A stretch of DNA of 64,000 nucleotides from Leptolyngbya ohadii IS1 (GTDB lineage: Bacteria > Cyanobacteriota > Cyanobacteriia > Elainellales > Elainellaceae), in assembly GCF_002215035.1 (NCBI RefSeq), contig NZ_NKFP01000001.1, positions 238,501 to 302,500 of the forward strand, written 5' to 3'. A program made the translations under genes and the position numbers. Under the pieces are notes generated by a model, which did not search any database, was not told where the DNA came from, and saw only the letters and a program-made list of their open reading frames with translations. The first letter of the stretch is position 1; each line of letters begins with the position of its first letter. This document shows positions 34,501 to 43,877 of this stretch, one piece after another.

Positions 34501-37182
34501 TGGTGAGGAAGGTGCAGTGCTGAGAAGACGCGCATTTGCCCAGTTCGCATGGTCAAAGTCAAAGCTATCTCCTGCGTTCGTGACAATCAGTTCCAGTGTC
34601 TGACGTCCGGAGATGTTCACATCAACCGTTTGGGTAGCACTGTTGCCAGTCATGACACCACTGTCGAACAGTAATACACCATCCGCCCAGACCTGGAAGA
34701 CAACAGAGCCGTTCGCACCTACATAGTCATCTACTCCCACCGCAGACTGAAAACGGGTGTAATTGCCGTTGAGCGCGTAGCTTACGACTGAATTGGCATG
34801 AACGCCCAGACCTTTGGTGTAAGTCACACCGTTGAGTGTTAACGGTCCGCCATCGCCAAGCGCCTGTTCGCCATTGCTGCGATCGGGTTCAATGGGTCCC
34901 CAACCATTGGTAGCAGAGACCCAGTTGAGATCGCTGAGGAAGGTAGTGGTGAAACCTTGCTCATTGACAGTCGAAATATCTCGAATTGTGATCGAAGAGG
35001 TTCGAGACGGACCCAGGTTAGCCCCCGTTGGTTCTTCAATCAACAGACTCACAACCCGATTAGTTCCAGAAACTCCATCATTCAGAGTTTGTATGACAAT
35101 ATCTCGCTGGGTTTCTCCGGGAGCAAACGTGAGGGTGCTGACTGGAATGGGAACATAGTTCACACCGGGCGTTGCGGTGGAGTTACCTCCAGTAAAGTAA
35201 TCAATTGTAGCGGTGCCGCTGGTGTCTCCCAGGCGCTGTACAGGAATTGTGACGATACCTCCCTCAGTAACCTCAGAGCTGTTGACTCCTAGCACAATCA
35301 GGGAGGAGACGGTGACCTGGAAAGACCCTAACGCAACATCTGCGGTAATCGTGTTATTCAAAGTATCTCGAACTGCACCAGCCAATAAGGTTACGGCATA
35401 GGTTCCCCTATCGTTCCAATTCCAGATTCCATCTGGAGCAGTGATTTGATAGGTGGCAGTTAAGGGGGAGCCATTGCCAGGAGGGGTAACGCTAACAAGC
35501 TCAGCTAGTTGAGAATACCCATTGGGACCTGTGACACGGATATCGCCATTGCTGACGGTGCTGGCATTCACCGCTGTATTATCAGCGTAGGTTACCGTAA
35601 AGGTGTACGGAGTATTCCGGCTGGTGTCCAGCGTCCCTGCCGTGAGGGTAGCCGATGGTGCAGCCGTATCAGCGATTGCTCCGCCCAGGAGACGAGCATT
35701 CGCCCAATTGGCGTGGTCAAAGTCAGAATTATCACCCGCGTTAGTGACGAGCAGTTCGAGGGTTTGACGTCCTGTCACATCCACATCAATGGTTTGGGTA
35801 GCGCTAGTACCCGTCATGATGTTGCTGGTAAACAGGATGACACCATCCGCCCGCACTTGAAAGACGACGGAACCATTCGCGCCAACGTAATCATCCACCC
35901 CAATATCGGAGATAAAGCGGGTGTAAGCGCCGCCCAGTGCGTAGGTAATGCTGGAATTTGAGTGAGACCCTACGCCTTTGGCATAGGTTACACCGTTGAG
36001 TGTTAACGGTCCGCCATCGCCAAGCGCCTGTTCACCGTTGCTGCGATCGGGTTCAATGGGTCCCCAACCATTGGTTGAAGACGTTGGAGTCAGGTCACTG
36101 ATGAAAGTGATGGAGGCTGACGGTGGTGGAGGTGAAGCAATGACCTGCGCATTCGCCCAGTTTGCATGGTCAAAGTCAAAGCTATCGCCTGCGTTGGTAA
36201 CAATTAGCTCAAGGTTTTGTCTACCCGTGACATCTACGTCAACGGTTTGTGTGGCGCTGGTTCCAGTCATCACACCACTGTTGAACAATTGGATGCCATC
36301 TGCAACAACCTGGAAGACAACGGAGCCGTTGCTTCCCACTTCATCATCTACTCCAATATCAGAGGTAAAGCGAGTATAAGCTCCGCCGAGGCTGTAGGTA
36401 ATAGTGGAATTTGAGTGGACTCCCAATCCTTTGCTGTAAGTAACGCCGTTGAGCGTTAGGGGGAGACCATCGCCAAGCGCCTGTTCACCGTTGCTGCGAT
36501 CGGGTTCAATGGGTCCCCAACCATTGGTTGAAGACGTTGGAGTCAGGTCACTCAAAAATGGCAAAACACTGCTGTATTCCTGAAGAGTTCGAGCATCAAA
36601 AATCAGGCTTGATTCAATGGCACCAAGTTTGACTTCTAAATCCCAATCTCCCTGATAGTTTTGGCTCCCTGTGAAGTCATCAGAAGCTGCAACGTCTACT
36701 CCTACAAGCTGTTGAAGCGATCGCAGTAAGGTGTCTCCCTGCTTGCCCGCACCAATTTTACAGCCGTAGAACAGAACGTCGGCATCGGGCGCCAGACTTT
36801 TCGCGCTTTGCTGCAATTCTTGAGCATAAGATTGTAGCGTTTCATTGGTTAAATACGTATTTCCCAGTTGAATGCTGCCAGATCTTCCGTGAGAAACAAT
36901 ATGAACACTCTCAACATCATTGAAGTGAGCGATTGTATCAACAATCTGCTTTACTCCATCAAGATTTGGATCTAAAACAAAAATGCTACTGGTCTGCGCC
37001 CCCTGAATCAGGCTATCAATAGCGGCTACAGCAGAATCAATGAACAGCAGATGTTTAGCACTTTCTGGCTGTCTAACTGTGAATTGTTCCAATTGACTTG
37101 AAGCGGGCAAGATAGAGTACTGCCCATGGGGAGAAGACGGCAGAAGGGAGCCTGCCCCCGCCGTTAGGAGTAGATCTGACAT
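31585..37182 (-). CDS. Giant mosaic protein: DUF4347, four NPCBM domains, Ig-like, Calx-beta, FG-GAP repeats, PQQ sugar dehydrogenase
   Basis: 1865 residues, probably exported. Domains in order: DUF4347 (about 44-200, with HLLFIDSAV and VHIVSHGRSG); NPCBM 1 and 2 (about 208-350 and 358-500); Ig-like (505-625); Calx-beta (630-740); NPCBM 3 and 4 (748-1040); six or seven FG-GAP/VCBS repeats (1050-1415, with DLNGDGRLDLAVVN-type calcium loops); and a PQQ-dependent sugar dehydrogenase propeller (1420-1865, LNQPTTFDWSPDGQRMYIAQ to GPDGNLYYASLFGGEIG). Every NPCBM starts with NGWG and DRSNGEQALGDG. It probably binds carbohydrate and oxidises sugars at the cell surface. It lies next to the exopolysaccharide locus. 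Terminator at 31519. Confidence 0.9.
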   Translation of the reverse strand: MSDLLLTAGAGSLLPSSPHGQYSILPASSQLEQFTVRQPESAKHLLFIDSAVAAIDSLIQGAQTSSIFVLDPNLDGVKQIVDTIAHFNDVESVHIVSHGRSGSIQLGNTYLTNETLQSYAQELQQSAKSLAPDADVLFYGCKIGAGKQGDTLLRSLQQLVGVDVAASDDFTGSQNYQGDWDLEVKLGAIESSLIFDARTLQEYSSVLPFLSDLTPTSSTNGWGPIEPDRSNGEQALGDGLPLTLNGVTYSKGLGVHSNSTITYSLGGAYTRFTSDIGVDDEVGSNGSVVFQVVADGIQLFNSGVMTGTSATQTVDVDVTGRQNLELIVTNAGDSFDFDHANWANAQVIASPPPPSASITFISDLTPTSSTNGWGPIEPDRSNGEQALGDGGPLTLNGVTYAKGVGSHSNSSITYALGGAYTRFISDIGVDDYVGANGSVVFQVRADGVILFTSNIMTGTSATQTIDVDVTGRQTLELLVTNAGDNSDFDHANWANARLLGGAIADTAAPSATLTAGTLDTSRNTPYTFTVTYADNTAVNASTVSNGDIRVTGPNGYSQLAELVSVTPPGNGSPLTATYQITAPDGIWNWNDRGTYAVTLLAGAVRDTLNNTITADVALGSFQVTVSSLIVLGVNSSEVTEGGIVTIPVQRLGDTSGTATIDYFTGGNSTATPGVNYVPIPVSTLTFAPGETQRDIVIQTLNDGVSGTNRVVSLLIEEPTGANLGPSRTSSITIRDISTVNEQGFTTTFLSDLNWVSATNGWGPIEPDRSNGEQALGDGGPLTLNGVTYTKGLGVHANSVVSYALNGNYTRFQSAVGVDDYVGANGSVVFQVWADGVLLFDSGVMTGNSATQTVDVNISGRQTLELIVTNAGDSFDFDHANWANARLLSTAPSSPPTFISDLNWVSATNGWGDVERDRSNGEQALGDGTPLTLNGVTYTKGLGTHADSVVTYNLAGQYTRFRSDIGVDDYVGANGSVVFQVWADGVQLFNSGVMTGSSTTQTVDVDVSGRQTLELIVTTAGDGSNFDHANWANARLLGGPTPPPPPTPTNQPIQFLPVQRYSTGVHAHGTNTADLNGDGRLDLAVVNAGSDTVSVLLGRGDGTFDSPMSYGVGVEPKSVFAYDFNGDGRLDLVTANQITNDVTVLINAGNGTFNPGVSYAGPIGAHEAVGADIDGDGDIDIAATGWGGSIVSVLRNNGNGTFGNRADYLVGDVPHSLQLADFNGDSRPDLAVANRDSANVSILLNTGTGLFTSAVNYTVGAGPHSIRSADLNGDGRVDLATANEFANNVSILFGNGNGTFASAVSYATGSVPKGVAIGDINGDGRLDLLTANTAGNYPDFDNPGGNTVSVLLSNSNGTYAAPITLTTGRTPFSLTLGDFNGDRRLDIASANWHTNDVGVLLNSTIPTPNASSFVREQVIGGLNQPTTFDWSPDGQRMYIAQKDGVVRVVVNGVLQSQPFIDISAQVNNVADRGLLGLAIDPFFGQNQGRDFVYLLFTYDPPETQGNTGLAGPDGEGNRPSRLIRVTANPATNFTTVVPNSEFILLGRNSTWQYTSRPDVDSTNTFNILPSGIANGSTIVAPPELIEDRDLNNVGNDYTSTDSNFENNNNIRDYLAGDSTSHSIGQVRFGLDGALYITNGDGTSYNGTDPRSVRVQDIDNLSGKLLRINPLTGQGLPDNPFFNGDPNSNRSKVWSVGLRNSFRFTVQPATGNIVLADVGWNTWEELNVAPRGGNLGWPYFEGVPRNAGYSGLPQAQAFYTSEQPVVSPFLVRNHAASQNPDGRPTTALIMGDFYTGNTFPAPYSGALFYSDVGLGTVYMTFLNPDGTVNATQVFDTLPYIVDMETGPDGNLYYASLFGGEIGRWSPA

Positions 37183-38078
37183 ATTTAAATACCGTTGACA
37201 GAATAGGATGGTTTAGGGAATTAGAGGCTACGTAAAACTGTCAACCTCATGGTGGAGATCAAAACCCTGAAGCTGGAGCGAAGGCAGTTTGTTTACTCAA
37301 AAGAATTTTCACTTCCTGATGCAGCCCAATGCAGCGTGGCTTTGACAGAGGTACTTCTGAAAGTCAGAGATGCAATTTCCCCCTAAGATCTGTTGTAAGG
37401 TCAGATCAGCAAACCAGCAATATTACGGTCATTACTTCATATAAATGTTACAGGAGGGATATCAGTAGTATGTTGTTCCTTTACATAGAACCTGTTGCTA
37501 AATACGAGAGAATAGCAGTGTCTTAGGGCGTATCTAACGGTTGGAGGAGGGTTGAGAGAGAAATTAGCGAGAATAGAAGTATTGGACAAAAAAGGGCAAC
37601 CCCTAATAGAGATGCCTCAATCAGACAAAATGTGATTCTATGCTGCTGCAAGGGATCGTCACTCCAACGAATTTGAAATGGAATCAGATGCAAGAAAAGC
37701 TGCATCACAATTGCATATTGGTCAGGCTAGGTTAGCGGCACGGCAAATCGGGTTGTAGTTAGCGAATGTGTTAGTCGAATCGGAATTAAATCAACGAGCA
37801 GAGCAAGCAATGGTGCGACGTTGTATAGTCAAGGTTACGTAAGCCGTCTGAGATTAACGCTCGTGGGCTAGGTGGAGTGGCAACGGCGAATAGGGCAGGA
37901 TTTCAATCGTTGTAGTGGCAAGGCAGTTCCGTTCAACGACCGCCTGAAGATTGTTCCTGATCAACAAACATCAGTAAAACTGATGCCATTGGGAGGTCTA
38001 TCAACTGTGTTTGTGCGTTTGAGATTGCAGTGAGCTGGCTGAAGTAACTGGACGGTGTGCTTGTCAGGGGCAAGGTAG
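37183..38078. other. Spacer of about 900 bp with degraded sequence
   Basis: No intact gene. The left part must contain the promoter of the 1865-residue gene. From about 37760 the plus strand reads a broken fragment (ANVLVESELNQRAEQAMVRRC) that stops early and looks like decayed coding DNA, possibly from the transposon whose IstB gene lies to the right. I could not assign it to a family. No terminal inverted repeat was found. Confidence 0.45.
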
Positions 38079-38606
38079 TTGACGCAAGATACTAGCCTCA
38101 ACCCCGCTCCCTTGCTACAATTAGCGCAAGATGTCGATTGGCTAGAACGCGCAGAAAACCTGGTCTTATTGGGACCCAGTGGCGTTGGAAAGACCCATCT
38201 TGCCGCCGCTGTAGGGCGATCTGCGATTGCGTTAGGCAAACGGGTCAAGTTTTTCAGTGCAACGACGCTCGTTCAGCAATTGCAATATGCCAAACTGCAA
38301 CTGCAATTGCCCACGCTACTGGCGAAACTGGATCACTTTGATTTATTGATCGTGGATGACCTGGGGTATGTGAGAAAAAGCGAGGCAGAGACGAGTGTGC
38401 TGTTCGAGTTGATTGCTCACCGCTATGAGCGTAAAAGCTTAGTGGTAACCGCAAATCAACCGTTTAGCCAGTGGAATGTGATCTTCTCCGATTCCACCAT
38501 GACCGTGGCAGCCGTAGACCGATTGGTGCATCATGCCTTGATCATTGATATTCAAGGGGAGAGTTTCCGCAAGCAATCGGCAGCGGAGCGATCTGGACTG
38601 AAGTAG
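38079..38606 (+). pseudogene. istB: Truncated IstB-like ATPase (IS21-type helper)
   Basis: A 175-residue remnant of the ATPase that helps IS21-type transposases. It keeps Walker A LLGPSGVGKTHLA, Walker B LLIVDDLGYV and the C-terminal half up to DIQGESFRKQSA. Family members are about 250 residues, so about 70-80 N-terminal residues are missing. There is no good start, only a TTG. No istA gene and no element ends were found beside it. It is therefore probably a dead fragment. Confidence 0.8.
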
Positions 38607-39065
38607 AACCAGCGTAACGATCTGCCATTTAAGATTTGACGAGTTGCTCGACACAGCAACTATTCCACACCAAAATCACAAATCTGGCATTAGTCCTTCA
38701 CGTCATCATCCTTGTTTCAGAAGCTGTAGCATTTCCACTACAGTCTTTCTTAGTCCAGCATTAGCTCATCTTTGTAGTACCGAAGTAATTGTCGTCCTAG
38801 CGTGACAATCAGTTCAAGCGTTCTGCAACCGGACAAGGTAAATTCAGGAAAAATCAGGCAAGGTATAGTTGACGTCAGACAATGGACTATACAGTTGGGT
38901 AGAGGATGACATAGTCGAACGCTGTTGTCTGGTAACTCCAGTCTCTCATGTCTCTTTACCCTTATCTATACATCCCATCCCTATTGGCTTTCATCTATTT
39001 CTATCAGGCAGTCAAATCCATTTGTTCTGGTGCAGGATGCGAGTGTACTTCCATTTTGCTCGATC
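38607..39065. other. Spacer downstream of the exopolysaccharide operon
   Basis: 459 bp with no credible gene. On the minus strand 38798-38840 reads LSGCRTLELIVT, which resembles the VSGRQTLELIVT block of the NPCBM domains in the large gene. It could be a scrap of such a domain. No hairpin terminator was found for the leftward operon. Confidence 0.4.
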
Positions 39066-40226
39066 TCATGCCAGATCAGGATAAGCCACCAAATGTTGAA
39101 GCAGCTTAGGACCAATTTCTTCACAGCTAAACGTTGTGTCAAACTTATTCTTTGCAGCTTGTTTCATGGAACTATACGTATCTGGGTTTTCTAAAAGCTC
39201 AATCAATTTCTGTGCTCCCATTTTTGGGTTGTCTAAGGACCAGTAAAAGCCCTCGGCTCCGTCGCTGAAACACTCTGGAATACCACCTACAGAAGGAGCC
39301 AAAATAGGAAGGGAACAGGCTAAAGCTTCAAGGATAGAAATTGGTCTATTATCCAAAGATGCACTGTGTACATAGACGCGGTGGTAGGGAAGATAGGATG
39401 CAGCATTTGCTTGGAATCCGGTGAATGTTACTTGGCTATAAACATCTAAATCCTGAGCTAATTTTTCTAGGTTTTCCCGTTGTGGACCATCTCCAACCAA
39501 AGTGAGTGAGTAACATTTACCCAGCTTTTTGGCTTCAGCTAACACAAGCAAAAGATACTGATGATTTTTTCGCGTCTCTAAAGTACCGATACTAATAAGA
39601 TCACCTTCTACAGCCTTATTCGGAACAGTTTTTGGATAGACAACAAATGAAGGCAATATAGCTGACTCAATAAATGCTGCCTCCGAAATATTGGCTTCAA
39701 CTAGCTTTTTCATGAAAGCAGAGACATAAATTATTTTATCAACTTGAGGAATGACCTCTGACTCTAGTGCTTTAATTTGATGGTAAATCCAGCTATTATT
39801 TTTGATTTTTCCTTTACCCATCCATTCATCTGCCTGAGAGACGTTAAAGTGAACAACCATAATCACTTTTTGCTTCTTTGTAGTGCGTACCTCTAAAGCT
39901 GCTTTTGCAGATAGGGGACATTGTGCAAAGAAGACTACATCTTGTGTGTCAAGAGACGCTAGCTCTTTCTTTAAGACTTGCTTAAGAATTAAATAATGCC
40001 AATACCGATACCACCAAACACTTAAGCTTCCACTAAAGGGATCAATGATTCTCCGAATGCCAAATATTGGGAGAATTATCCATTTAGGATGTAGAAAGGG
40101 TGTCGCAATACAGTTCCCTATACCCTTACTACAAAGATAGTCTGCGATCGAATTGAAATAGGTTTGAACACCTGTTTCGCCTTGATCCCGCATTATAGTT
40201 GGAACAATAATAAATGGCAAAGACAT
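39066..40226 (-). CDS. Glycosyltransferase, GT4 type
   Basis: A 386-residue retaining transferase with two Rossmann lobes. The N-terminal acceptor lobe is diverged. The C-terminal donor lobe shows SIGTLETRKNHQYLL, LVGDGPQRENLEKLA, VTFTGF and the E-x7-E region SASLDNRPISILEALACSLPILAPSVGGIPE. It transfers a sugar from a nucleotide-sugar donor to the growing exopolysaccharide unit at the inner face of the membrane. It is the last gene of the leftward locus, 45 bp after the GT2 gene. The sugar is unknown. Confidence 0.88.
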   Translation of the reverse strand: MSLPFIIVPTIMRDQGETGVQTYFNSIADYLCSKGIGNCIATPFLHPKWIILPIFGIRRIIDPFSGSLSVWWYRYWHYLILKQVLKKELASLDTQDVVFFAQCPLSAKAALEVRTTKKQKVIMVVHFNVSQADEWMGKGKIKNNSWIYHQIKALESEVIPQVDKIIYVSAFMKKLVEANISEAAFIESAILPSFVVYPKTVPNKAVEGDLISIGTLETRKNHQYLLLVLAEAKKLGKCYSLTLVGDGPQRENLEKLAQDLDVYSQVTFTGFQANAASYLPYHRVYVHSASLDNRPISILEALACSLPILAPSVGGIPECFSDGAEGFYWSLDNPKMGAQKLIELLENPDTYSSMKQAAKNKFDTTFSCEEIGPKLLQHLVAYPDLA

Positions 40227-40271
40227 AAAACTTGAGTTAGATTAAATTAGTGTTGAAAAACGAAGTACTCT

Positions 40272-41051
40272 CTAAAGTCTAATTTGCTTGAGTGCTTGAC
40301 GCTTTGCAAGGAAATAGAAGTAAGTTACGTCATGCAGAAGCGTTTGAAGGCGAAGATTGTTAGTAACTTTGTAACCATACTGGTGTTTAATTTTTATAGT
40401 TTCCTCTCGACGTCTTTGTGGATAGAGAACGCTGAAGTTTGTTTTATGCCATCTAAAAGCTGCAAGTGTACTGGGTAGATAGCTGAATTGATAGCCTAGG
40501 CTTGAGAGGCGAACAAAATATTCATAGTCCATACACAATTTGTAAGAAATATCAATTAAATGATCTGCATCGATAATTGATTTTCTGAAAAAAGTGGTGG
40601 TCGATTGAATATAGCAACCGTAGTAAAGTAAAACCCCGTAGTCAAAACGATGATCTTTCTTGATCTTTAAGGACTTTTTGTCTTGATCAACCATTAGTGT
40701 GTCGCCATATATGACATCTGTCTTGGGGAATTCTGTAAAAACCTGCGCCACTTTAGAGAAGGTTTCAGGGAGGTAGTAGTCATCCGCGTTTAACCAGGCA
40801 ACTATATCCCCAGTCGCCATTTTGAAGCCTTTATTAATTGCGTCTGATTGTCCTTTGTCTGGTTCAGAAATCCACTTCAAGTGTGAGAGATGAGCGTAGC
40901 GTTTGATAACATCTAAAGTTTCATCTGTACTCTGAGCATCAACAATTATATGTTCCTTGTCAGGATATTCCTGGCTATTGACACTTTGAATCGCATCAGC
41001 AATAAATTGACCTTGATTGTAGGAAGGAGTAATGATACTGATCTTAACCAT
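40272..41051 (-). CDS. Glycosyltransferase, GT2 family
   Basis: A 259-residue GT-A fold transferase. The start is ISIITPSYNQGQFIADAIQS and EHIIVDAQSTDET follows. The DxD-type metal motif is WLNADDYYLPE, and KGQSDAINKGF is the usual donor-site block. A short helical tail follows. It probably adds one sugar in the assembly of the repeat unit. It lies between two GT4 genes on the same strand. AT-richer codon use than the flanking chromosome is shared with the rest of this locus. Confidence 0.9.
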   Translation of the reverse strand: MVKISIITPSYNQGQFIADAIQSVNSQEYPDKEHIIVDAQSTDETLDVIKRYAHLSHLKWISEPDKGQSDAINKGFKMATGDIVAWLNADDYYLPETFSKVAQVFTEFPKTDVIYGDTLMVDQDKKSLKIKKDHRFDYGVLLYYGCYIQSTTTFFRKSIIDADHLIDISYKLCMDYEYFVRLSSLGYQFSYLPSTLAAFRWHKTNFSVLYPQRRREETIKIKHQYGYKVTNNLRLQTLLHDVTYFYFLAKRQALKQIRL

Positions 41052-41244
41052 GGTTCTGTCTTTCGTGGATTCGTTTTAAGTTTAAAGGAAAATGTGGGCG
41101 GAGCTTTACGTGAACTAGCGGTATCAAGCGATCGTAGTCTTGAGTACTCAAAAAAGCGAACTTGAGTTCCAAAACAAAAGCCCATTCTAACTAGTCAATA
41201 CCTAAACGACAGCGAGGTTATCAATGGAGCTTGTTTGTTTACCA

Positions 41245-42447
41245 CTAAACATCTCTAATTCTTCCCTTTGAGTTTATAGCATTTTGGTAAATACCTATTA
41301 ATTTTTCATAGTTCCTTTCAGCATCATACTTCACCTTAAATTCGTTATAGGAGCTTTGTCGCATGCGAGCGAGTTTGTCAGGGTTATCCAAGACCCACTT
41401 AATTTTTACAGCTAGGTCTTCTGCGTCTCCTGGAGAGAAATGCAATCCATTACGACCATCATCAATAAGCTCCGCGAGAGCACCAATTTTAGAAGCTATG
41501 ACGGGAGTTCCAACCGAAAAAGATTCGATAACGACCAGCCCAAAGGTTTCATACCATTCCGAAGGTACAACAACAAATTGAGCATTTGCCATCAGCTGGT
41601 TTACCAGCTCAGGAGGTTGCTTGCCCAGTAACTCAACATTTGAAACATACTGTGTTTCTTCCTTCACTTGTTGAGCAAGAGGTCCATCTCCCACGATCTT
41701 CAGCTTTATTTTTCCGTCTAGCCGTTTCCAAGCCTCTAGCAATGTGCCAATTCCCTTTTCTTGATAGAGACGCCCAACGTAAACAGCATAAGGGTTCTGG
41801 TCTAAGTCGATTGATTTCTCACTAGATAGTGAAGGCGGATAAACAAAATTAGGCTTTACAAAAAGCTTATCGGCTGGTATTCCCCCTTGAACAAATTTTT
41901 GGCGAGAAAATTCAGTTAGACATATATACGCATCCACGCGTTCTTTCCAAGTTCCAATCCAGCGATGGATAGAGGACATCGCGGATACAGCAGCTGAGCC
42001 AATACTGCTGCCCCGATAACATTTGTGGATTACACCTGACCATCCAAAGGGTTGTCCTAAACAGTCTTCACAAATGCGTCCATCTCGATAGAACGAAGCA
42101 ATTGCACACAGAACTCGATAATTGTGCAGAGTTTGGACTATAGGAATACCTGCCTCATTACAAGCAAAATATACGGAAGGAGACAGAAGTGGAAAAAAAT
42201 TGTGAACGTGTACAACCTCGGGCTTGAATTTCGAAATGGCGTCTCCCACAAGTTTCTTGGAGCTTTGTGAATAGATTACGTTTATTGCAGTCTTTACTTT
42301 TCCTAATGTTCCGTCAATCTCGCTATTATCAACCTCTAAAACCTCTACTGCATGACCCCTCGCTTCAAGTAGAGCCTGTTCTGCTCTAACAACAGCTTCT
42401 TCACCACTGGTAATACGATAACGATTATGTAATATCAGAACACGCAT
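41245..42447 (-). CDS. Glycosyltransferase, GT4 type
   Basis: A 400-residue transferase. The N-terminal lobe is MRVLILHNRYRITSGEEAVV, with VVHVHNFFPLLSPSVYFAC. The C-terminal lobe has YVGRLYQEKGIGTLLEAW, IVGDGPLAQ, ELLGKQP and the donor site WYETFGLVVIESFSVGTPVIAS. A cysteine cluster (ICEDCLGQPFGW.GVIHKCYR) around residues 131-152 is a known variant loop in this subfamily. It ends 193 bp upstream of the GT2 gene and begins 4 bp after the glycoside hydrolase gene. Confidence 0.9.
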   Translation of the reverse strand: MRVLILHNRYRITSGEEAVVRAEQALLEARGHAVEVLEVDNSEIDGTLGKVKTAINVIYSQSSKKLVGDAISKFKPEVVHVHNFFPLLSPSVYFACNEAGIPIVQTLHNYRVLCAIASFYRDGRICEDCLGQPFGWSGVIHKCYRGSSIGSAAVSAMSSIHRWIGTWKERVDAYICLTEFSRQKFVQGGIPADKLFVKPNFVYPPSLSSEKSIDLDQNPYAVYVGRLYQEKGIGTLLEAWKRLDGKIKLKIVGDGPLAQQVKEETQYVSNVELLGKQPPELVNQLMANAQFVVVPSEWYETFGLVVIESFSVGTPVIASKIGALAELIDDGRNGLHFSPGDAEDLAVKIKWVLDNPDKLARMRQSSYNEFKVKYDAERNYEKLIGIYQNAINSKGRIRDV

Positions 42448-42451
42448 ACTC

Positions 42452-43774
42452 CTAATTCTCCAGTAGAAGAGGTAGGGGACTAATTTGTATCACAGAAGAT
42501 GACAGCTTGTAACTTCTTCCGTTCAGTGTTTTAACTTGCTGAATGTTCCATTCAGCAGGAATATCAAAATCAGTATTGTTTATAGAGTTCCATATGATTC
42601 GAGCAACAGTATCCCTGTCTCTTCTCACCTCACAGATCCAAATACCCTCCTCATCGGATTGGCAGGAAGTTAAAACAGAGCCGATCAACCATTTCTGCAC
42701 TTCAGCAAAAGCATTCGCAACTGGCTTGGGTGTCCTACCATCGTAGTCGGTAAATCCCATACTTCGATGTCCCCAAGCATACCAATAAAGTCGCTCAACA
42801 CCTGCCGCCCAGGAAATGATGTATGCTCGCGCCACATACGCTGAGGCTTCATCCATTGATAGTGCTGCGCCCGCCCACAATTCATCCTCAAGATTGATAT
42901 CTCGATTTTGAATTCGCCACCCAGTTTCTGTATTCCAAAGCGGTTTATTAGATAAGCCGTGCTTTATCATCAGGTTCTTCACCTGTTCAATACTGGGGAG
43001 CATTGCTTCGGGTTTGGCGGGAGCAACATAAAAATGATAACCAATAATATCAGCATAATTTCCACCCCCCTCTGCCAGATAATTATCTAAAAATTTGAAA
43101 GAATCACAGCAGGGAGACATTGCCGGAGAAATGACTTTGATTGATGGATCAATCGACTTCAGTATTTGGTAAGCTTCCCTACTCAAATCGACAAGTTGCT
43201 TCACGGAACCCGAATAGAATTTTTGAGAATTAGGTTCATTCCAAATCTCGTAATATCGCACTCGGTCCTTATACCGCATGGCAATCTGTCGAACATAATT
43301 TCGCCAGTCTTCAATCCGCTTAGGTTCAGCAGCGGCTCCTGCTTGATAAGGAGAGTCTTCATCGGGTCGAGCCGAAGCCCAACGAGGAGTTAACCCGAGT
43401 ACTAGCACGACTTCCGCCTTACTTTCCTCTGCAAGCGATATGTATTGATCTAATAACTGGAAGTTCCATTCTCCCTTGTTCTTTTCTACAAATGCCCATG
43501 TTCCGGCAGCATCCCAGGAGCGCCACGAACCAAAAGGAATTGTGGGCCACGTTGCACCGTATTGAAAGTTTAAGGCGTGGAGTGAGAATAGGGTATTTGG
43601 AATCGGCTTGCTAGGTGGTTTAAGTTGTACTCCTGCCAGCGATCGTTCATTTATCTGCTGCCTTACATTTTTAAGTTGCTGCTTGATAGGAGGATAGCCG
43701 AACATAAAGCCAACTAGAAGTGGCGGAAGAAAGACCAAAATACTCAGCAAAACTGCTCGGCGATGTTTAAGCAT
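42452..43774 (-). CDS. Membrane-anchored glycoside hydrolase of clan A (GH39/GH5-like)
   Basis: About 440 residues. An N-terminal membrane anchor (VLLSILVFLPPLLVGFMFG) precedes a TIM-barrel domain. In numbering from the upstream TTG, the acid/base is E185 in YEIWNEPN and the nucleophile is E288 in WNTETGW. The start is placed at ATG 43774, five codons after that TTG. It sits 4 bp upstream of a GT4 gene inside the polysaccharide locus. Such enzymes typically trim, release or set the length of the polymer in the periplasm. Substrate unknown. Confidence 0.85.
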   Translation of the reverse strand: MLKHRRAVLLSILVFLPPLLVGFMFGYPPIKQQLKNVRQQINERSLAGVQLKPPSKPIPNTLFSLHALNFQYGATWPTIPFGSWRSWDAAGTWAFVEKNKGEWNFQLLDQYISLAEESKAEVVLVLGLTPRWASARPDEDSPYQAGAAAEPKRIEDWRNYVRQIAMRYKDRVRYYEIWNEPNSQKFYSGSVKQLVDLSREAYQILKSIDPSIKVISPAMSPCCDSFKFLDNYLAEGGGNYADIIGYHFYVAPAKPEAMLPSIEQVKNLMIKHGLSNKPLWNTETGWRIQNRDINLEDELWAGAALSMDEASAYVARAYIISWAAGVERLYWYAWGHRSMGFTDYDGRTPKPVANAFAEVQKWLIGSVLTSCQSDEEGIWICEVRRDRDTVARIIWNSINNTDFDIPAEWNIQQVKTLNGRSYKLSSSVIQISPLPLLLEN

Positions 43775-43877
43775 GTTAGAACTTGGCAATTAAACAAAGA
43801 TCAGCTTCGGACGGAAGGTTGTGCTATGTGATAGCCGAGACAGAAGACTGAGGAATTGCTTCCTTGCTTGGTTTTTT

